Below, one piece after another: positions 23,637 through 31,664 of a stretch of 64,000 nt of DNA; position 1 is the first letter of the stretch; each line of letters begins with the position of its first letter. Source of the DNA: Parvimonas micra (GTDB taxonomy: Bacteria; Bacillota; Clostridia; Tissierellales; Peptoniphilaceae); NCBI RefSeq assembly GCF_021300775.1, contig NZ_JAJTJP010000002.1:352269-416268 (forward strand), given 5' to 3'. The position numbers and the translations under genes were made by a program. Under the pieces are notes generated by a model. It was not told the DNA's origin. It made no database searches and saw only the letters and a list, made by a program, of their open reading frames with translations.

Positions 23637-24911
23637 TTGAGTAGAGAAAAGATATATGTGAAAAACCATTATAGATATGACGCAATTTTCATATTTTCTA
23701 TTTTGGCAATGTCTATCGGGTTGCTTTTTGACAGTCCTAAAGAAATTTTTGATGGATATATTAATATTTTAACATCTCCAAGTCATTTGTTGACTGACTA
23801 TATGGCAGTTGGTGGAATTGGAGCAACATTTTTTAATGCTGGTTTACTAATGTTACTTGCATCTTTTGTGTTGTGGAAAAGACATCAATTGTTAACAGGT
23901 CCTATTATAGCGGCACTTTTTACACTATTTGGTTTTTCTCTTTTTGGGAAAAATTTATTTAATACAATACCAATAACATTTGGTGTTTATCTTTATGCTA
24001 AGATTGAAGGATTAAAATTCAATACACTTACTATGAACAGTCTGTTTGGTACAGCACTTGGACCTGTTGTTAGTTATATATGTTTTGGAATAGGACTTCC
24101 TTTTACCGAGGGATTTATTATTTCTTATGCAGTCGGGATTTTTATAGGAATGCTTATTCCGGCATTATCTTCATCGTTTCTACGTTTCCATCAAGGGTAT
24201 AGTCTATACAACATTGGTTTTACATGTGGAGTTATTGGACTGTTTATCCAAGGCGTTTTTAAATCTTTTTCTTTAGAAGTTACGAATGTTAAGATTATAA
24301 GTGATGGAAATATTAAAATTGCAATTATAATGTATATATTTTTCTTTATTGTTTTCGGCTTAGGATTTTATCTAAATGGCTTTAGTTTTAAAAATTTAGG
24401 AAGTTTATTGAAAAATAGTGGTAGGGCACCATCAGATTTTGGGAATATTTATGGTAGAGGTGTTAGTATGATAAATATGTCTGCCCTAGGAATTTTATAT
24501 ACTAGCTATGTTATAATAATGAAACAGCCTTTAAATGGACCAGTTCTTGGTGGAATTTTTACTATTTTCGGTTTTGGAATTTTTGGTAAGCATTTAAAGA
24601 ATGTATTTCCTATTTTAGTAGGAACATTGATTGCATACTTTTTAAATATTTACGATCCAAAAAGTATTTCTGCTACAGTTACGATTTTATTTGCAACAAA
24701 CTTAGCTCCTGTTGCAGGAGAGTATGGTTTCATTGCAGGAATATTTGCAGGATTTTGCCATGTGTCCATCGTTTCAAGTGTTGGACTTTTACATGGAGGA
24801 TTAAATCTTTATAACAATGGATTTTCAGGTGGCTTTGTTGCTGCAACATTAGTACCAATTTTTGAATCAATCAGAAATTCAAGATTTTTTGATAAAAATG
24901 AGGAGGAATAA
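23637..24911 (+). CDS. DUF1576 polytopic membrane protein with internal duplication
   Basis: 424 residues from TTG 23637, chosen for GGAGG 7 nt upstream and for lying after the predicted transcription start. About 10-12 membrane segments. It matches what I know as DUF1576, a Firmicute family of unknown function. Two motifs occur twice. GPIIAALFTLFGFSLFGKNL (~88-107) recurs as GPVLGGIFTIFGFGIFGKHL (~301-320). HQGYSLYNIGFTCG (~185-198) recurs as HGGLNLYNNGFSGG (~386-399). Such a two-fold repeat is typical of transporters and channels, so transport is the likely role. A hypothetical gene follows 2 nt later. A Fur-box-like site upstream hints at metal-dependent control. Confidence 0.75.
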   Translation: MSREKIYVKNHYRYDAIFIFSILAMSIGLLFDSPKEIFDGYINILTSPSHLLTDYMAVGGIGATFFNAGLLMLLASFVLWKRHQLLTGPIIAALFTLFGFSLFGKNLFNTIPITFGVYLYAKIEGLKFNTLTMNSLFGTALGPVVSYICFGIGLPFTEGFIISYAVGIFIGMLIPALSSSFLRFHQGYSLYNIGFTCGVIGLFIQGVFKSFSLEVTNVKIISDGNIKIAIIMYIFFFIVFGLGFYLNGFSFKNLGSLLKNSGRAPSDFGNIYGRGVSMINMSALGILYTSYVIIMKQPLNGPVLGGIFTIFGFGIFGKHLKNVFPILVGTLIAYFLNIYDPKSISATVTILFATNLAPVAGEYGFIAGIFAGFCHVSIVSSVGLLHGGLNLYNNGFSGGFVAATLVPIFESIRNSRFFDKNEEE

Positions 24912-24913
24912 TT

Positions 24914-25273
24914 TTGAATACTATTAAAAGTGAAGAAAATAGCGCAAAATTGATAGTTAGTGGACTTGTGCATTATTATTTTAGTAAAAGAGTTCAAGAT
25001 TTAAAAATAGATTTTAAAATAGAAAAAAATTCCTTAAGGGTTATAGCTGAAGGGAATGTTAAAATAAAGCCAAAAGATTTAGAGGAATTAAATAGAATTT
25101 CAAATTCTGTAAGACTTCCAGAATTTGAAAATTACTATGATACTTTGATTGGATTTGGAAGTAATGCTAGTGATGTTTCAAACATAGATGCATTAGGCTC
25201 TATGGTTGATGAAGCAATAGTTTCTTACTCTGAAGATGGTCTTTTGACTATATTTTTAGTTAGAAATTTCTAA
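24914..25273 (+). CDS. Hypothetical protein, partner gene of DUF1576
   Basis: 119 residues from TTG 24914, which follows AGGAGG by 8 nt and lies 2 nt after the DUF1576 stop. No signal peptide or membrane segment is predicted, so it is cytoplasmic. The N-terminal part (NTIKSEENSAKLIVSGLVHYYFSKRVQDLKIDFKI) could be a helix plus strand, followed by alternating strands. No family recognised. The tight spacing suggests it works with, or regulates, the DUF1576 membrane protein. Confidence 0.7.
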   Translation: MNTIKSEENSAKLIVSGLVHYYFSKRVQDLKIDFKIEKNSLRVIAEGNVKIKPKDLEELNRISNSVRLPEFENYYDTLIGFGSNASDVSNIDALGSMVDEAIVSYSEDGLLTIFLVRNF

Positions 25274-25307
25274 GCCTTTGATATTTAGAGAATTGTACAT
25301 ATTAGTT

Positions 25308-25338
25308 TATTGTAGTTGTTCAATGGGTATTACTACAA
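25308..25338 (+). promoter_or_regulatory. suf operon promoter overlapped by an inverted repeat
   Basis: TTGTAG (25309-25314), 18-nt spacer and TACAAT (25333-25338) fit a promoter. The same bases form an inverted repeat ATTGTAGT (25308-25315) / ACTACAAT (25331-25338) with 15 nt between the arms. The repeat covers both promoter elements, as a repressor operator would. Confidence 0.55.
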
Positions 25339-25374
25339 TTATGCTAAATAAAACTACTATAAGGAGTAACATAT

Positions 25375-26115
25375 ATGAAAATATTAGAGGTTAAAGATCT
25401 TCATGTTAATGTTGGAGATAAAGAAATTTTAAAAGGTATTAATTTGGATATCTTTGAAGGAAAAGTTCATGTTATCATGGGGCCTAACGGAGCAGGAAAA
25501 TCTACGCTAACTAATTCTATTATGGCACATCCTAAATATGAAGTAACAAGTGGAGATATACTTTTTAAGGGTGAAAATATTAATGAATTAAGAGCTGATG
25601 AAAGAGCTAAACTTGGATTATTTATGTCTTTCCAAAATCCAGAAGAAGTAGCGGGAGTTACTGTTTCTAATTTTATTAGAGCTTCTAGAATGTCAATAAC
25701 AGGAGAAAAAGAAAGTGTTGTTGAATTCCAAAGAGAGCTTGAAGAAAAAATGGAAAGTTTAACTATGGATAAATCTTATTCACAAAGATACCTAAATGTT
25801 GGTTTTTCTGGTGGAGAAAAGAAAAAGGCAGAAATTTTACAAATGGTTATGTTAAATCCATCACTAGTAATGTTGGATGAAACGGACTCAGGACTTGATA
25901 TTGATGCTGTTAGAATAGTTTCTGAAAATGTTGAAAAGTTTAGAAATGAAAATAAGTCAATTTTAATTATTACTCATCACAGAGCTATTTTATCAAGAAT
26001 TAAGCCAGATTATGTTCATGTTTTATATAATGGTAAAATTGTTAAAACATCAGATGCTTCTTTAATAGACAAGATTGAAAAAGAAGGTTATTCTTGGGTT
26101 GAACAAGAGGTGTAA
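25375..26115 (+). CDS. sufC: Fe-S cluster assembly ATPase SufC
   Basis: 246 residues. ABC-type ATPase of the SUF scaffold complex SufBC2D, which builds Fe-S clusters. GPNGAGKST is Walker A, FSGGEKKKAEILQM is the signature region typical of SufC, LDETDSGLDIDA is Walker B with D-loop, and THH holds the switch histidine. It is the first gene of sufCBDSU; sufB starts 2 nt after the stop. Confidence 0.96.
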   Translation: MKILEVKDLHVNVGDKEILKGINLDIFEGKVHVIMGPNGAGKSTLTNSIMAHPKYEVTSGDILFKGENINELRADERAKLGLFMSFQNPEEVAGVTVSNFIRASRMSITGEKESVVEFQRELEEKMESLTMDKSYSQRYLNVGFSGGEKKKAEILQMVMLNPSLVMLDETDSGLDIDAVRIVSENVEKFRNENKSILIITHHRAILSRIKPDYVHVLYNGKIVKTSDASLIDKIEKEGYSWVEQEV

Positions 26116-26117
26116 TT

Positions 26118-27533
26118 ATGTCATCAGAAAGAAAAAAAACGCAAGTAGAAGAAATGGACAGAGGTGTCTATGATATAAAAAACGAGGTAAGATACTATTC
26201 AAAAACTGAAAAAGGATTAACTCGTGATATTGTAGTACAAATTTCCAAGGAGAAAAACGAACCAGATTGGATGTTAGAATTAAGATTAAAAGCTTTAGAA
26301 GTTTTTGAAAATTCAAAAAATCCAAATTGGGGACCAGATTTATCTCCGGTTGATATAAATGAAATTACAACATATATTCGTCCAGATGCAAAAATGAGTG
26401 GAGATTGGAATGAACTACCTGATGATATTAAGGGAACATTCGATGCACTTGGTATTCCAGAAGCAGAATATAAAAGAGAACTTTCAGGAGTTGGAGCTCA
26501 ATACGACAGTGAAGTTGTTTATCACAGCTTAACTGAAAAAATGAAAAATCAAGGTGTAATATACACTGATTTTGAAACTGCAGTTAGAGAATATCCTGAA
26601 ATTATAAAAGAATATTTTATGACTTGTATAAAGCCAGAAGACCATAGATATGCTGCATTACACTATGCAGTTTGGAGTGGTGGTTCTTTTGTATATGTTC
26701 CAAAGGGAGTAAAAGTTAGTATTCCGTTACAATCATATTTTAGACTTAATGCTCCAGGAGCAGGACAATTTGAACATACTTTAATAATCATTGAAGAAGG
26801 AGCTTATTGTCACTTTATAGAAGGCTGTTCAGCGCCAAAATATAATGTTTTAAACGTTCATGCCGGAGCTGTAGAACTTTTTGTAAAGAAAAATGCAACT
26901 TTAAGATATTCTACAATTGAAAACTGGTCTAGAAATATGTATAACTTAAATACAAAAAGAGCAATTGTTGATGAAAAAGGAACTATTGAATGGGTATCAG
27001 GTTCATTTGGTTCAAAAGTAAGTTTACTATATCCTATGAGTGTTTTAAGAGGAGAAGGAGCTAAGAGTGAATTCACAGGAATAACTTTTGCAGGTAATGA
27101 TCAATACTTGGATACAGGAGCTAAAGTAATTCACGCAGCGCCTAGAACTAGCTCATCAATAAATTCAAAATCTATATCAAAGGGTAATGGAGTTGCTATT
27201 TACAGAGGACTTGTAAGTGTAAAACCAAATTGTCCAGGTTGTAAATCAACTGTAACTTGTGAATCTTTAATGTTGGATCAAGAATCTCAATCAGATACAA
27301 TTCCAGTAATAGATATTCAAACATCAGATATCGACTTAGGACATGAAGCAAAAATTGGTAGAATTGACGATGATGTAATTTTCTATCTAATGAGTCGTGG
27401 TATTCCTGAAGAAGAAGCTAAGGCTATGATTGTTAGAGGTTTTGCTGAACCTATAGCAAAGGAATTACCTTTAGAATATGCTGTTGAAATGAATGCTTTG
27501 ATTAATCTAGAACTTGAAGGAACTATTGGTTAG
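26118..27533 (+). CDS. sufB: Fe-S cluster assembly protein SufB
   Basis: 471 residues, full length. It is the scaffold subunit on which nascent clusters form. The beta-helix core includes VYVPKGVKVSIPLQSYFRLNAPGAGQFEHTLII and EGCSAPKY. The conserved Cys in CESLMLD and acidic residue near HEAKIGRIDDDVIFYLMSRGI match catalytic positions of the family. Operon position between sufC and sufD. Confidence 0.96.
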   Translation: MSSERKKTQVEEMDRGVYDIKNEVRYYSKTEKGLTRDIVVQISKEKNEPDWMLELRLKALEVFENSKNPNWGPDLSPVDINEITTYIRPDAKMSGDWNELPDDIKGTFDALGIPEAEYKRELSGVGAQYDSEVVYHSLTEKMKNQGVIYTDFETAVREYPEIIKEYFMTCIKPEDHRYAALHYAVWSGGSFVYVPKGVKVSIPLQSYFRLNAPGAGQFEHTLIIIEEGAYCHFIEGCSAPKYNVLNVHAGAVELFVKKNATLRYSTIENWSRNMYNLNTKRAIVDEKGTIEWVSGSFGSKVSLLYPMSVLRGEGAKSEFTGITFAGNDQYLDTGAKVIHAAPRTSSSINSKSISKGNGVAIYRGLVSVKPNCPGCKSTVTCESLMLDQESQSDTIPVIDIQTSDIDLGHEAKIGRIDDDVIFYLMSRGIPEEEAKAMIVRGFAEPIAKELPLEYAVEMNALINLELEGTIG

Positions 27534-27544
27534 GGGGTGTCTGT

Positions 27545-28576
27545 ATGAGAGGAAATTTTATACCATGTAATACATGGAATTCAACAAGAGTTAATAATAC
27601 AGAAGTTCTATTACCTAATTTAAGTCCAAAAGAATATTCATTAGTAAAAAGCGAAAATAAGAATCTTGATTTTTCTTATGAAAAATTTTCATTTTCAAAT
27701 GAATTAACTGAAACTTTAAAAGCATTTACTAATCTTTCATTGGATTTTGTTTCAACTAAAGAAAATTCTTTAAATAAAATTGTTTCTTTAGAGTTAAATG
27801 AAGAAAATAATCAGTTAGTTGATATTATAAAAATAAAAGCTGAGGAAAATTCAACTTTGAACTTAGCGTTGGACTATTTCTCAAAAGAAGATGTAAAAGG
27901 CTTTAGACATACAATTATTGAAGTTGAGGCTGAAGAAAATAGTAATGTTAAAATTTTTATTTCTCAAAGATTTTCTTTAGATATTTTGAGTATTCAAAGT
28001 GTTTATTATAAAGTTAAGAAAAATGCAAATGTTGAATTTATTCAAGTTGATTTAGGAAGTAAGGAAAATTATTTATCATACATTGGAGAACTTGCTGAAA
28101 AAGAAGCAAATGTAAGTATAAATTCAATTTACTTTGGGAAAAATAATCAAAAATTAGATTTTAATTATGTGGCAAATCAAATTGGACAAGCTACAAATTA
28201 TGATTTATCCATAAAAGGTGCTTTAGCTGACAGAGCTCAAAAGACTTGTAGAGCAACTATAGACTTTAAACGTGGTTCATCTACATCAAAGGGATCTGAA
28301 CAAGAATATGTAACATTACTTTCTGACGATATTAGAAATGTTGCAGTTCCAATTTTACTTTGTACAGAAGATGATGTTGAAGGGCTTCATGCTGCAAGTG
28401 CAGGGAAAATTGATGAGGATATATTATTCTACATTATGAGTCGTGGTTTCAGTGAAACAGAAGCAAAGAGATTGATATTAGAATCAAAATTTGCTGAAAC
28501 AATTGACTTGATAGATAATGAAGAAATAAGAAAGAGAGTTTATACAACTTTATCCAAAAAACTTTCGGAGGTATAA
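27545..28576 (+). CDS. sufD: Fe-S cluster assembly protein SufD
   Basis: 343 residues. Paralogue of SufB that completes the SufBC2D scaffold. The C-terminal HAASAGKIDEDILFYIMSRGFSETEAKRLI aligns with the corresponding part of SufB. The first ~100 residues are divergent, as is usual for Firmicute SufD. ATG lies 11 nt after the sufB stop behind AGGGGGTG; sufS begins 1 nt after its stop. Confidence 0.93.
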   Translation: MRGNFIPCNTWNSTRVNNTEVLLPNLSPKEYSLVKSENKNLDFSYEKFSFSNELTETLKAFTNLSLDFVSTKENSLNKIVSLELNEENNQLVDIIKIKAEENSTLNLALDYFSKEDVKGFRHTIIEVEAEENSNVKIFISQRFSLDILSIQSVYYKVKKNANVEFIQVDLGSKENYLSYIGELAEKEANVSINSIYFGKNNQKLDFNYVANQIGQATNYDLSIKGALADRAQKTCRATIDFKRGSSTSKGSEQEYVTLLSDDIRNVAVPILLCTEDDVEGLHAASAGKIDEDILFYIMSRGFSETEAKRLILESKFAETIDLIDNEEIRKRVYTTLSKKLSEV

Positions 28577-28577
28577 T

Positions 28578-29807
28578 ATGACTAAAACTGTTCTTGATAT
28601 TAGAAAAGATTTTCCATATTTGAATGAAGAAAAAGTTGGGAAAAAAGTTATATATTTAGACAATGCAGCAACAAGCCAAAAACCACAAGCTGTTGTTGAC
28701 GCTATAACAAATTATTATTCTTATCAAAATGGAAGTCCACATAGAGGTAGTCATTACCTTAGTATGTCTGCGACTGATATTTATGAGGGAACAAGAAAGA
28801 AAGTTAAAAGTTTTCTTAATGCAAAGAGAACTACTGAAATAATTTTTACTAAAAATGCAAGTGAGGCTCTTAATTTAGTAGCCTATTGTTATCTTAATAA
28901 ATTAGAAAAAGATGATGAAATAATGCTTAGTATTATGGAACATCATAGTAATTTATGTACTTGGCAATTCTTAAAAGAAAAAACTGGTGCTAAACTTAAT
29001 TATATTTATCTTGATGACAATTACCAACTTGACATGAAATCTTTTGAAAATAAAATTTCAGATAAAGTAAAATTAGTTTGTATAACTGCTGCATCAAATG
29101 TAGTAGCTACAATGCCTGACATCAAAAAAATTATTGAAATTGCTCATAAAAACGGTGCTAAAGTCTTGGTTGATGCATCCCAAATTGTTGCGCATAAAAA
29201 GTTAGATGTTCAAGAATTGGATGTTGATTTCTTAGTATTTTCAGGACATAAAATGCTTAGTGCAATGGGCGTTGGTGTACTTTATGGAAAATTTGATCTT
29301 TTAAAAGAAATGGATCCTTTCCTTTATGGGGGAGATATGATTGAATATGTTTATGAAGATTATTCAACATATCTTTTACCAGCTGGTCGTTTTGAAGCAG
29401 GAACACAAAATGTTGGAGCTGTTGCTTCACTTGGAGCTGCGATTGACTATCTAGAAGAATTAGGATTTGACTATATAGAAAAATTAGAAAAAGAGCTTAT
29501 GGATTTTGCTTTTGAAGAAATGAAAAAGATTGATTTCGTAAAGACTTATACTACAACTGAAGAAAATAGATGTCCAGTAATAGCTTTTAATGTAGAAGAT
29601 GCTCATCCACATGATGTATCTTCAATACTTGATAGCTTTGGAATTGCAATAAGAAGTGGACATCATTGTGCAGAGCCTTTGCATAGATATTTAAAAGAAA
29701 ATGCAACTTGTAGAGTAAGTTTTTCTTTCTATAACACTAAAGAAGAAGTAGAATATTTCATTGAGAAACTAAAAGAAGTAAGGAGAATATTACATCTTGG
29801 ACATTAG
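28578..29807 (+). CDS. sufS: Cysteine desulfurase SufS
   Basis: 409 residues, normal length. Pyridoxal-phosphate enzyme that takes sulfur from cysteine for SUF. SGHKMLSAMG carries the PLP lysine, and RSGHHCAEPLH carries the catalytic persulfide cysteine. YLDNAATSQKP and MEHHSN are further class V signatures. It works with the SufU transfer protein encoded by the overlapping next gene. In selenium-using cells such enzymes may also act on selenocysteine, but that cannot be read from sequence. Confidence 0.95.
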   Translation: MTKTVLDIRKDFPYLNEEKVGKKVIYLDNAATSQKPQAVVDAITNYYSYQNGSPHRGSHYLSMSATDIYEGTRKKVKSFLNAKRTTEIIFTKNASEALNLVAYCYLNKLEKDDEIMLSIMEHHSNLCTWQFLKEKTGAKLNYIYLDDNYQLDMKSFENKISDKVKLVCITAASNVVATMPDIKKIIEIAHKNGAKVLVDASQIVAHKKLDVQELDVDFLVFSGHKMLSAMGVGVLYGKFDLLKEMDPFLYGGDMIEYVYEDYSTYLLPAGRFEAGTQNVGAVASLGAAIDYLEELGFDYIEKLEKELMDFAFEEMKKIDFVKTYTTTEENRCPVIAFNVEDAHPHDVSSILDSFGIAIRSGHHCAEPLHRYLKENATCRVSFSFYNTKEEVEYFIEKLKEVRRILHLGH

Positions 29808-30222
29808 AGAAATTTATACTGAGATAATAACAGAAGAGAGTAGAAATACAAAAAACAAAAGATACTTAAATCATCCGACACACGAAGAAAAAGGTCATAA
29901 TCCAAGTTGTGGAGATGAAATTACATTACAATTGGATATTGAAGATGGTATTATCAAAGATGCCTCTTATGTTGGTGTAGGTTGTGCAATTTCTCAAGCC
30001 TCAACATCGCTTATGATTGATTTAATAAAGGGAAAAACTTTAGATGAAGCAAAAGAACTTTGTGAAACATTTTTGGCAATGATTACAGAAGGTCTTGAAG
30101 GTGATGAGCTTAAAAAGCTTAAAGATGCTATAGCTCTTCAAAATATTTCTACAATGCCTGCAAGAGTTAAATGTGCAGTTCTTGCTTGGCATACATTGAA
30201 AAATATAATCGAAGCTAATTAA
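29797..30222 (+). CDS. sufU: SUF sulfur-transfer scaffold protein SufU
   Basis: 141 residues from TTG 29797, overlapping the end of sufS by 11 nt; AAGGAG lies about 10 nt upstream. The three cysteines that bind zinc and accept persulfide in Firmicute SufU are present in NPSCGDEI, GVGCAISQASTSLM and PARVKCAVLAW. It replaces SufE as partner of SufS. Last gene of the operon. Confidence 0.93.
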   Translation: MDIREIYTEIITEESRNTKNKRYLNHPTHEEKGHNPSCGDEITLQLDIEDGIIKDASYVGVGCAISQASTSLMIDLIKGKTLDEAKELCETFLAMITEGLEGDELKKLKDAIALQNISTMPARVKCAVLAWHTLKNIIEAN

Positions 30223-30226
30223 ATAA

Positions 30227-30256
30227 GGTCGTAGCTCTTTTGAGTTGCGACTTTTT
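30227..30256 (+). terminator. Terminator of the suf operon
   Basis: GTCGTAGCTC / GAGTTGCGAC hairpin (with G-U pairs) and TTTTT, shortly after the sufU stop. Confidence 0.75.
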
Positions 30257-30272
30257 GTATTGTGGAGGGTAT

Positions 30273-30593
30273 ATGAGAATTTTTTTCATATTATATTTAC
30301 TTTTGGACAGTTTGTTAAATAATTATAAATTGTTAATTTCTATAATTTTTATAATGAATTTAATATCTTTTACAATATTTTATATTGATAAAAGAAAAGC
30401 TATAAAAGGCAAGAATAGAATTTCAGAAAATAGCTTATTATTATCAGCGCTTTTGTTAGGCTCTATTGGAGCTTTTCTATCCATGCAAATATTTAGACAT
30501 AAAACCACAAAACTAAAATTTAGAATATTAGTACCACTGTTTTTTGTGGGAAGAGTGTTGATTTTATATTATTTATATAAATATGTAACCTAG
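30273..30593 (+). CDS. DUF1294 family small membrane protein
   Basis: 106 residues from ATG 30273, set by GGAGGGT; upstream in-frame starts have no ribosome binding site. Three to four membrane segments. YIDKRKAIKGKNRISENSLLLSALLLGSIGAFLSMQIFRHKTTKLKF is the DUF1294 core, whose basic loop and FRHKT motif are diagnostic. Function of the family is unknown. It may depend on read-through from suf or a weak promoter inside the terminator spacer. Confidence 0.85.
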   Translation: MRIFFILYLLLDSLLNNYKLLISIIFIMNLISFTIFYIDKRKAIKGKNRISENSLLLSALLLGSIGAFLSMQIFRHKTTKLKFRILVPLFFVGRVLILYYLYKYVT

Positions 30594-30690
30594 TATTGAC
30601 TTTGCTAAATTAAATGAATATAATTAAATTATAAGAATTGTAAAAGTATTTATAATAATATTTTAAATCATAAGGAATAGAGGTGTTTAT

Positions 30691-30867
30691 ATGTCTAATT
30701 CAGAAATAATAATTTTGGGGTTAATATCTATACAATGTTGTGCAATAGCATTTTCAATCTATAGTGTGGAAAAAGCAATTAAGAAAAGCAAAGAAGAAAT
30801 GTTGTCTAAAATAGATAATTTAAATACTACAATAAAAGAACTGGAGTTAAAACTAGAAAAGAAATAA
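30691..30867 (+). CDS. Small single-pass membrane protein with coiled-coil tail
   Basis: 58 residues from ATG 30691; AGAGGTG lies 7 nt upstream. One hydrophobic segment (EIIILGLISIQCCAIAFSIYSV) is followed by a charged helix with a heptad-like pattern (MLSKIDNLNTTIKELELKLEKK). A terminator follows at once. The pattern is coding-like, but there is no family assignment. Confidence 0.6.
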   Translation: MSNSEIIILGLISIQCCAIAFSIYSVEKAIKKSKEEMLSKIDNLNTTIKELELKLEKK

Positions 30868-30875
30868 AAATATTT

Positions 30876-30905
30876 AAAGGAAGTAATAAAATTACTTCCT
30901 TTTTT
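30876..30905 (+). terminator. Terminator after the 58-residue gene
   Basis: GGAAGTAA / TTACTTCC stem with an AT loop and six T. Confidence 0.88.
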
Positions 30906-30913
30906 AGTAAAAA

Positions 30914-30935
30914 AATTCCACTAAAAAGTGGAATT
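30914..30935 (-). terminator. Terminator of the minus-strand small-protein genes
   Basis: AATTCCACT / AGTGGAATT stem with AAAA loop. On the minus strand a run of T follows. It lies 19 nt beyond the stop of the 49-residue gene. Confidence 0.8.
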
Positions 30936-30953
30936 AATTTTAAATATTAAATG

Positions 30954-31103
30954 TTAGAATATATCTTTAAATATATCGTATAAATTAAGGGCTATTGCTA
31001 TTGCCATACAAGTAATTGTAACAGTAGAAAGATTTTTGAAATCAACTATAAATAAAAACACTAATGAAGTTGTTACTAAATAATTCATCCATTTTTTTCT
31101 CAT
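30954..31103 (-). CDS. Very small membrane protein (49 residues)
   Basis: Minus-strand ATG at 31103, preceded by GGAGGCAGTT. The translation starts MRKKWMNYLVTTSLVFLFIVDF and has a second hydrophobic stretch STVTITCMAIAIALNLYDIF, so it would span the membrane twice. It lies 42 nt after the next small gene in the same direction and before a shared terminator. No family recognised. The good ribosome binding site and hydrophobic pattern support it, but its size leaves doubt. Confidence 0.6.
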   Translation of the reverse strand: MRKKWMNYLVTTSLVFLFIVDFKNLSTVTITCMAIAIALNLYDIFKDIF

Positions 31104-31145
31104 AACTGCCTCCAAGTTATTTAAATTACTATTAAAATTATTAAA

Positions 31146-31331
31146 TTACCAAAAAGAATTATCCTTTTGTTTTTTTAATTTAAAAAATTTTTTTAGATTA
31201 AATGGTAATAAAATGATGCTTACAATAAATAAAATTATATTTAAAAAAGGTACGAGATTAATTAAAGTGAACAAATCAGATTGACCTTTTCCTTCTAATG
31301 AAGATTCAAGTAGGTTTTTTTCTTTAGACAT
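31146..31331 (-). CDS. Small membrane protein (61 residues)
   Basis: Minus-strand ATG at 31331, chosen for GGAGGT 7 nt upstream; longer frames lack one. A polar N-terminus (MSKEKNLLESSLEGKGQ) is followed by a long hydrophobic helix LINLVPFLNIILFIVSIILL and a basic tail (KKFFKLKKQK). The shape is that of many small membrane regulators or toxins, but no homologue is recognised. First gene of a two-gene minus-strand unit with its own promoter and terminator. Confidence 0.65.
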   Translation of the reverse strand: MSKEKNLLESSLEGKGQSDLFTLINLVPFLNIILFIVSIILLPFNLKKFFKLKKQKDNSFW

Positions 31332-31379
31332 TACAATTACCTCCAATACTATTTTAGTCAAATAATTATTGACACTACT

Positions 31380-31407
31380 ATCATAACATATATAAAAAAT
31401 AAGTCAA
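31380..31407 (-). promoter_or_regulatory. Promoter of the minus-strand small-protein unit
   Basis: On the minus strand, TTGACT (31407-31402), 16-nt spacer, TATGAT (31385-31380). Confidence 0.65.
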
Positions 31408-31561
31408 GACTTATATTTTTAAAATAAGATATAATACAAAAAAATAGTTATGCAGTTATGCTTTTAAAAAGTATAAAAGATTTAATAAAATTGTATATTT
31501 AAAATATTTTTCTAAAATATGTAAATTTATTATAAAAAAGCCAAAAAATTCAAAAAAAGTC

Positions 31562-31590
31562 TTTACATTTTACAGAAAATCTGTTAAAAT
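31562..31590 (+). promoter_or_regulatory. Promoter of rpoB-rpoC
   Basis: TTTACA (31562-31567), 17-nt spacer, TAAAAT (31585-31590). Together with the divergent promoter above it fills the 333-nt gap before rpoB; nothing else was seen there. Confidence 0.7.
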
Positions 31591-31664
31591 TTAAAGATAA
31601 TAATGTAATAGTGGGATAATATGTATTTTTATCTTTTTTTAATTTTTCAAAGGGGTGAAGTTTT

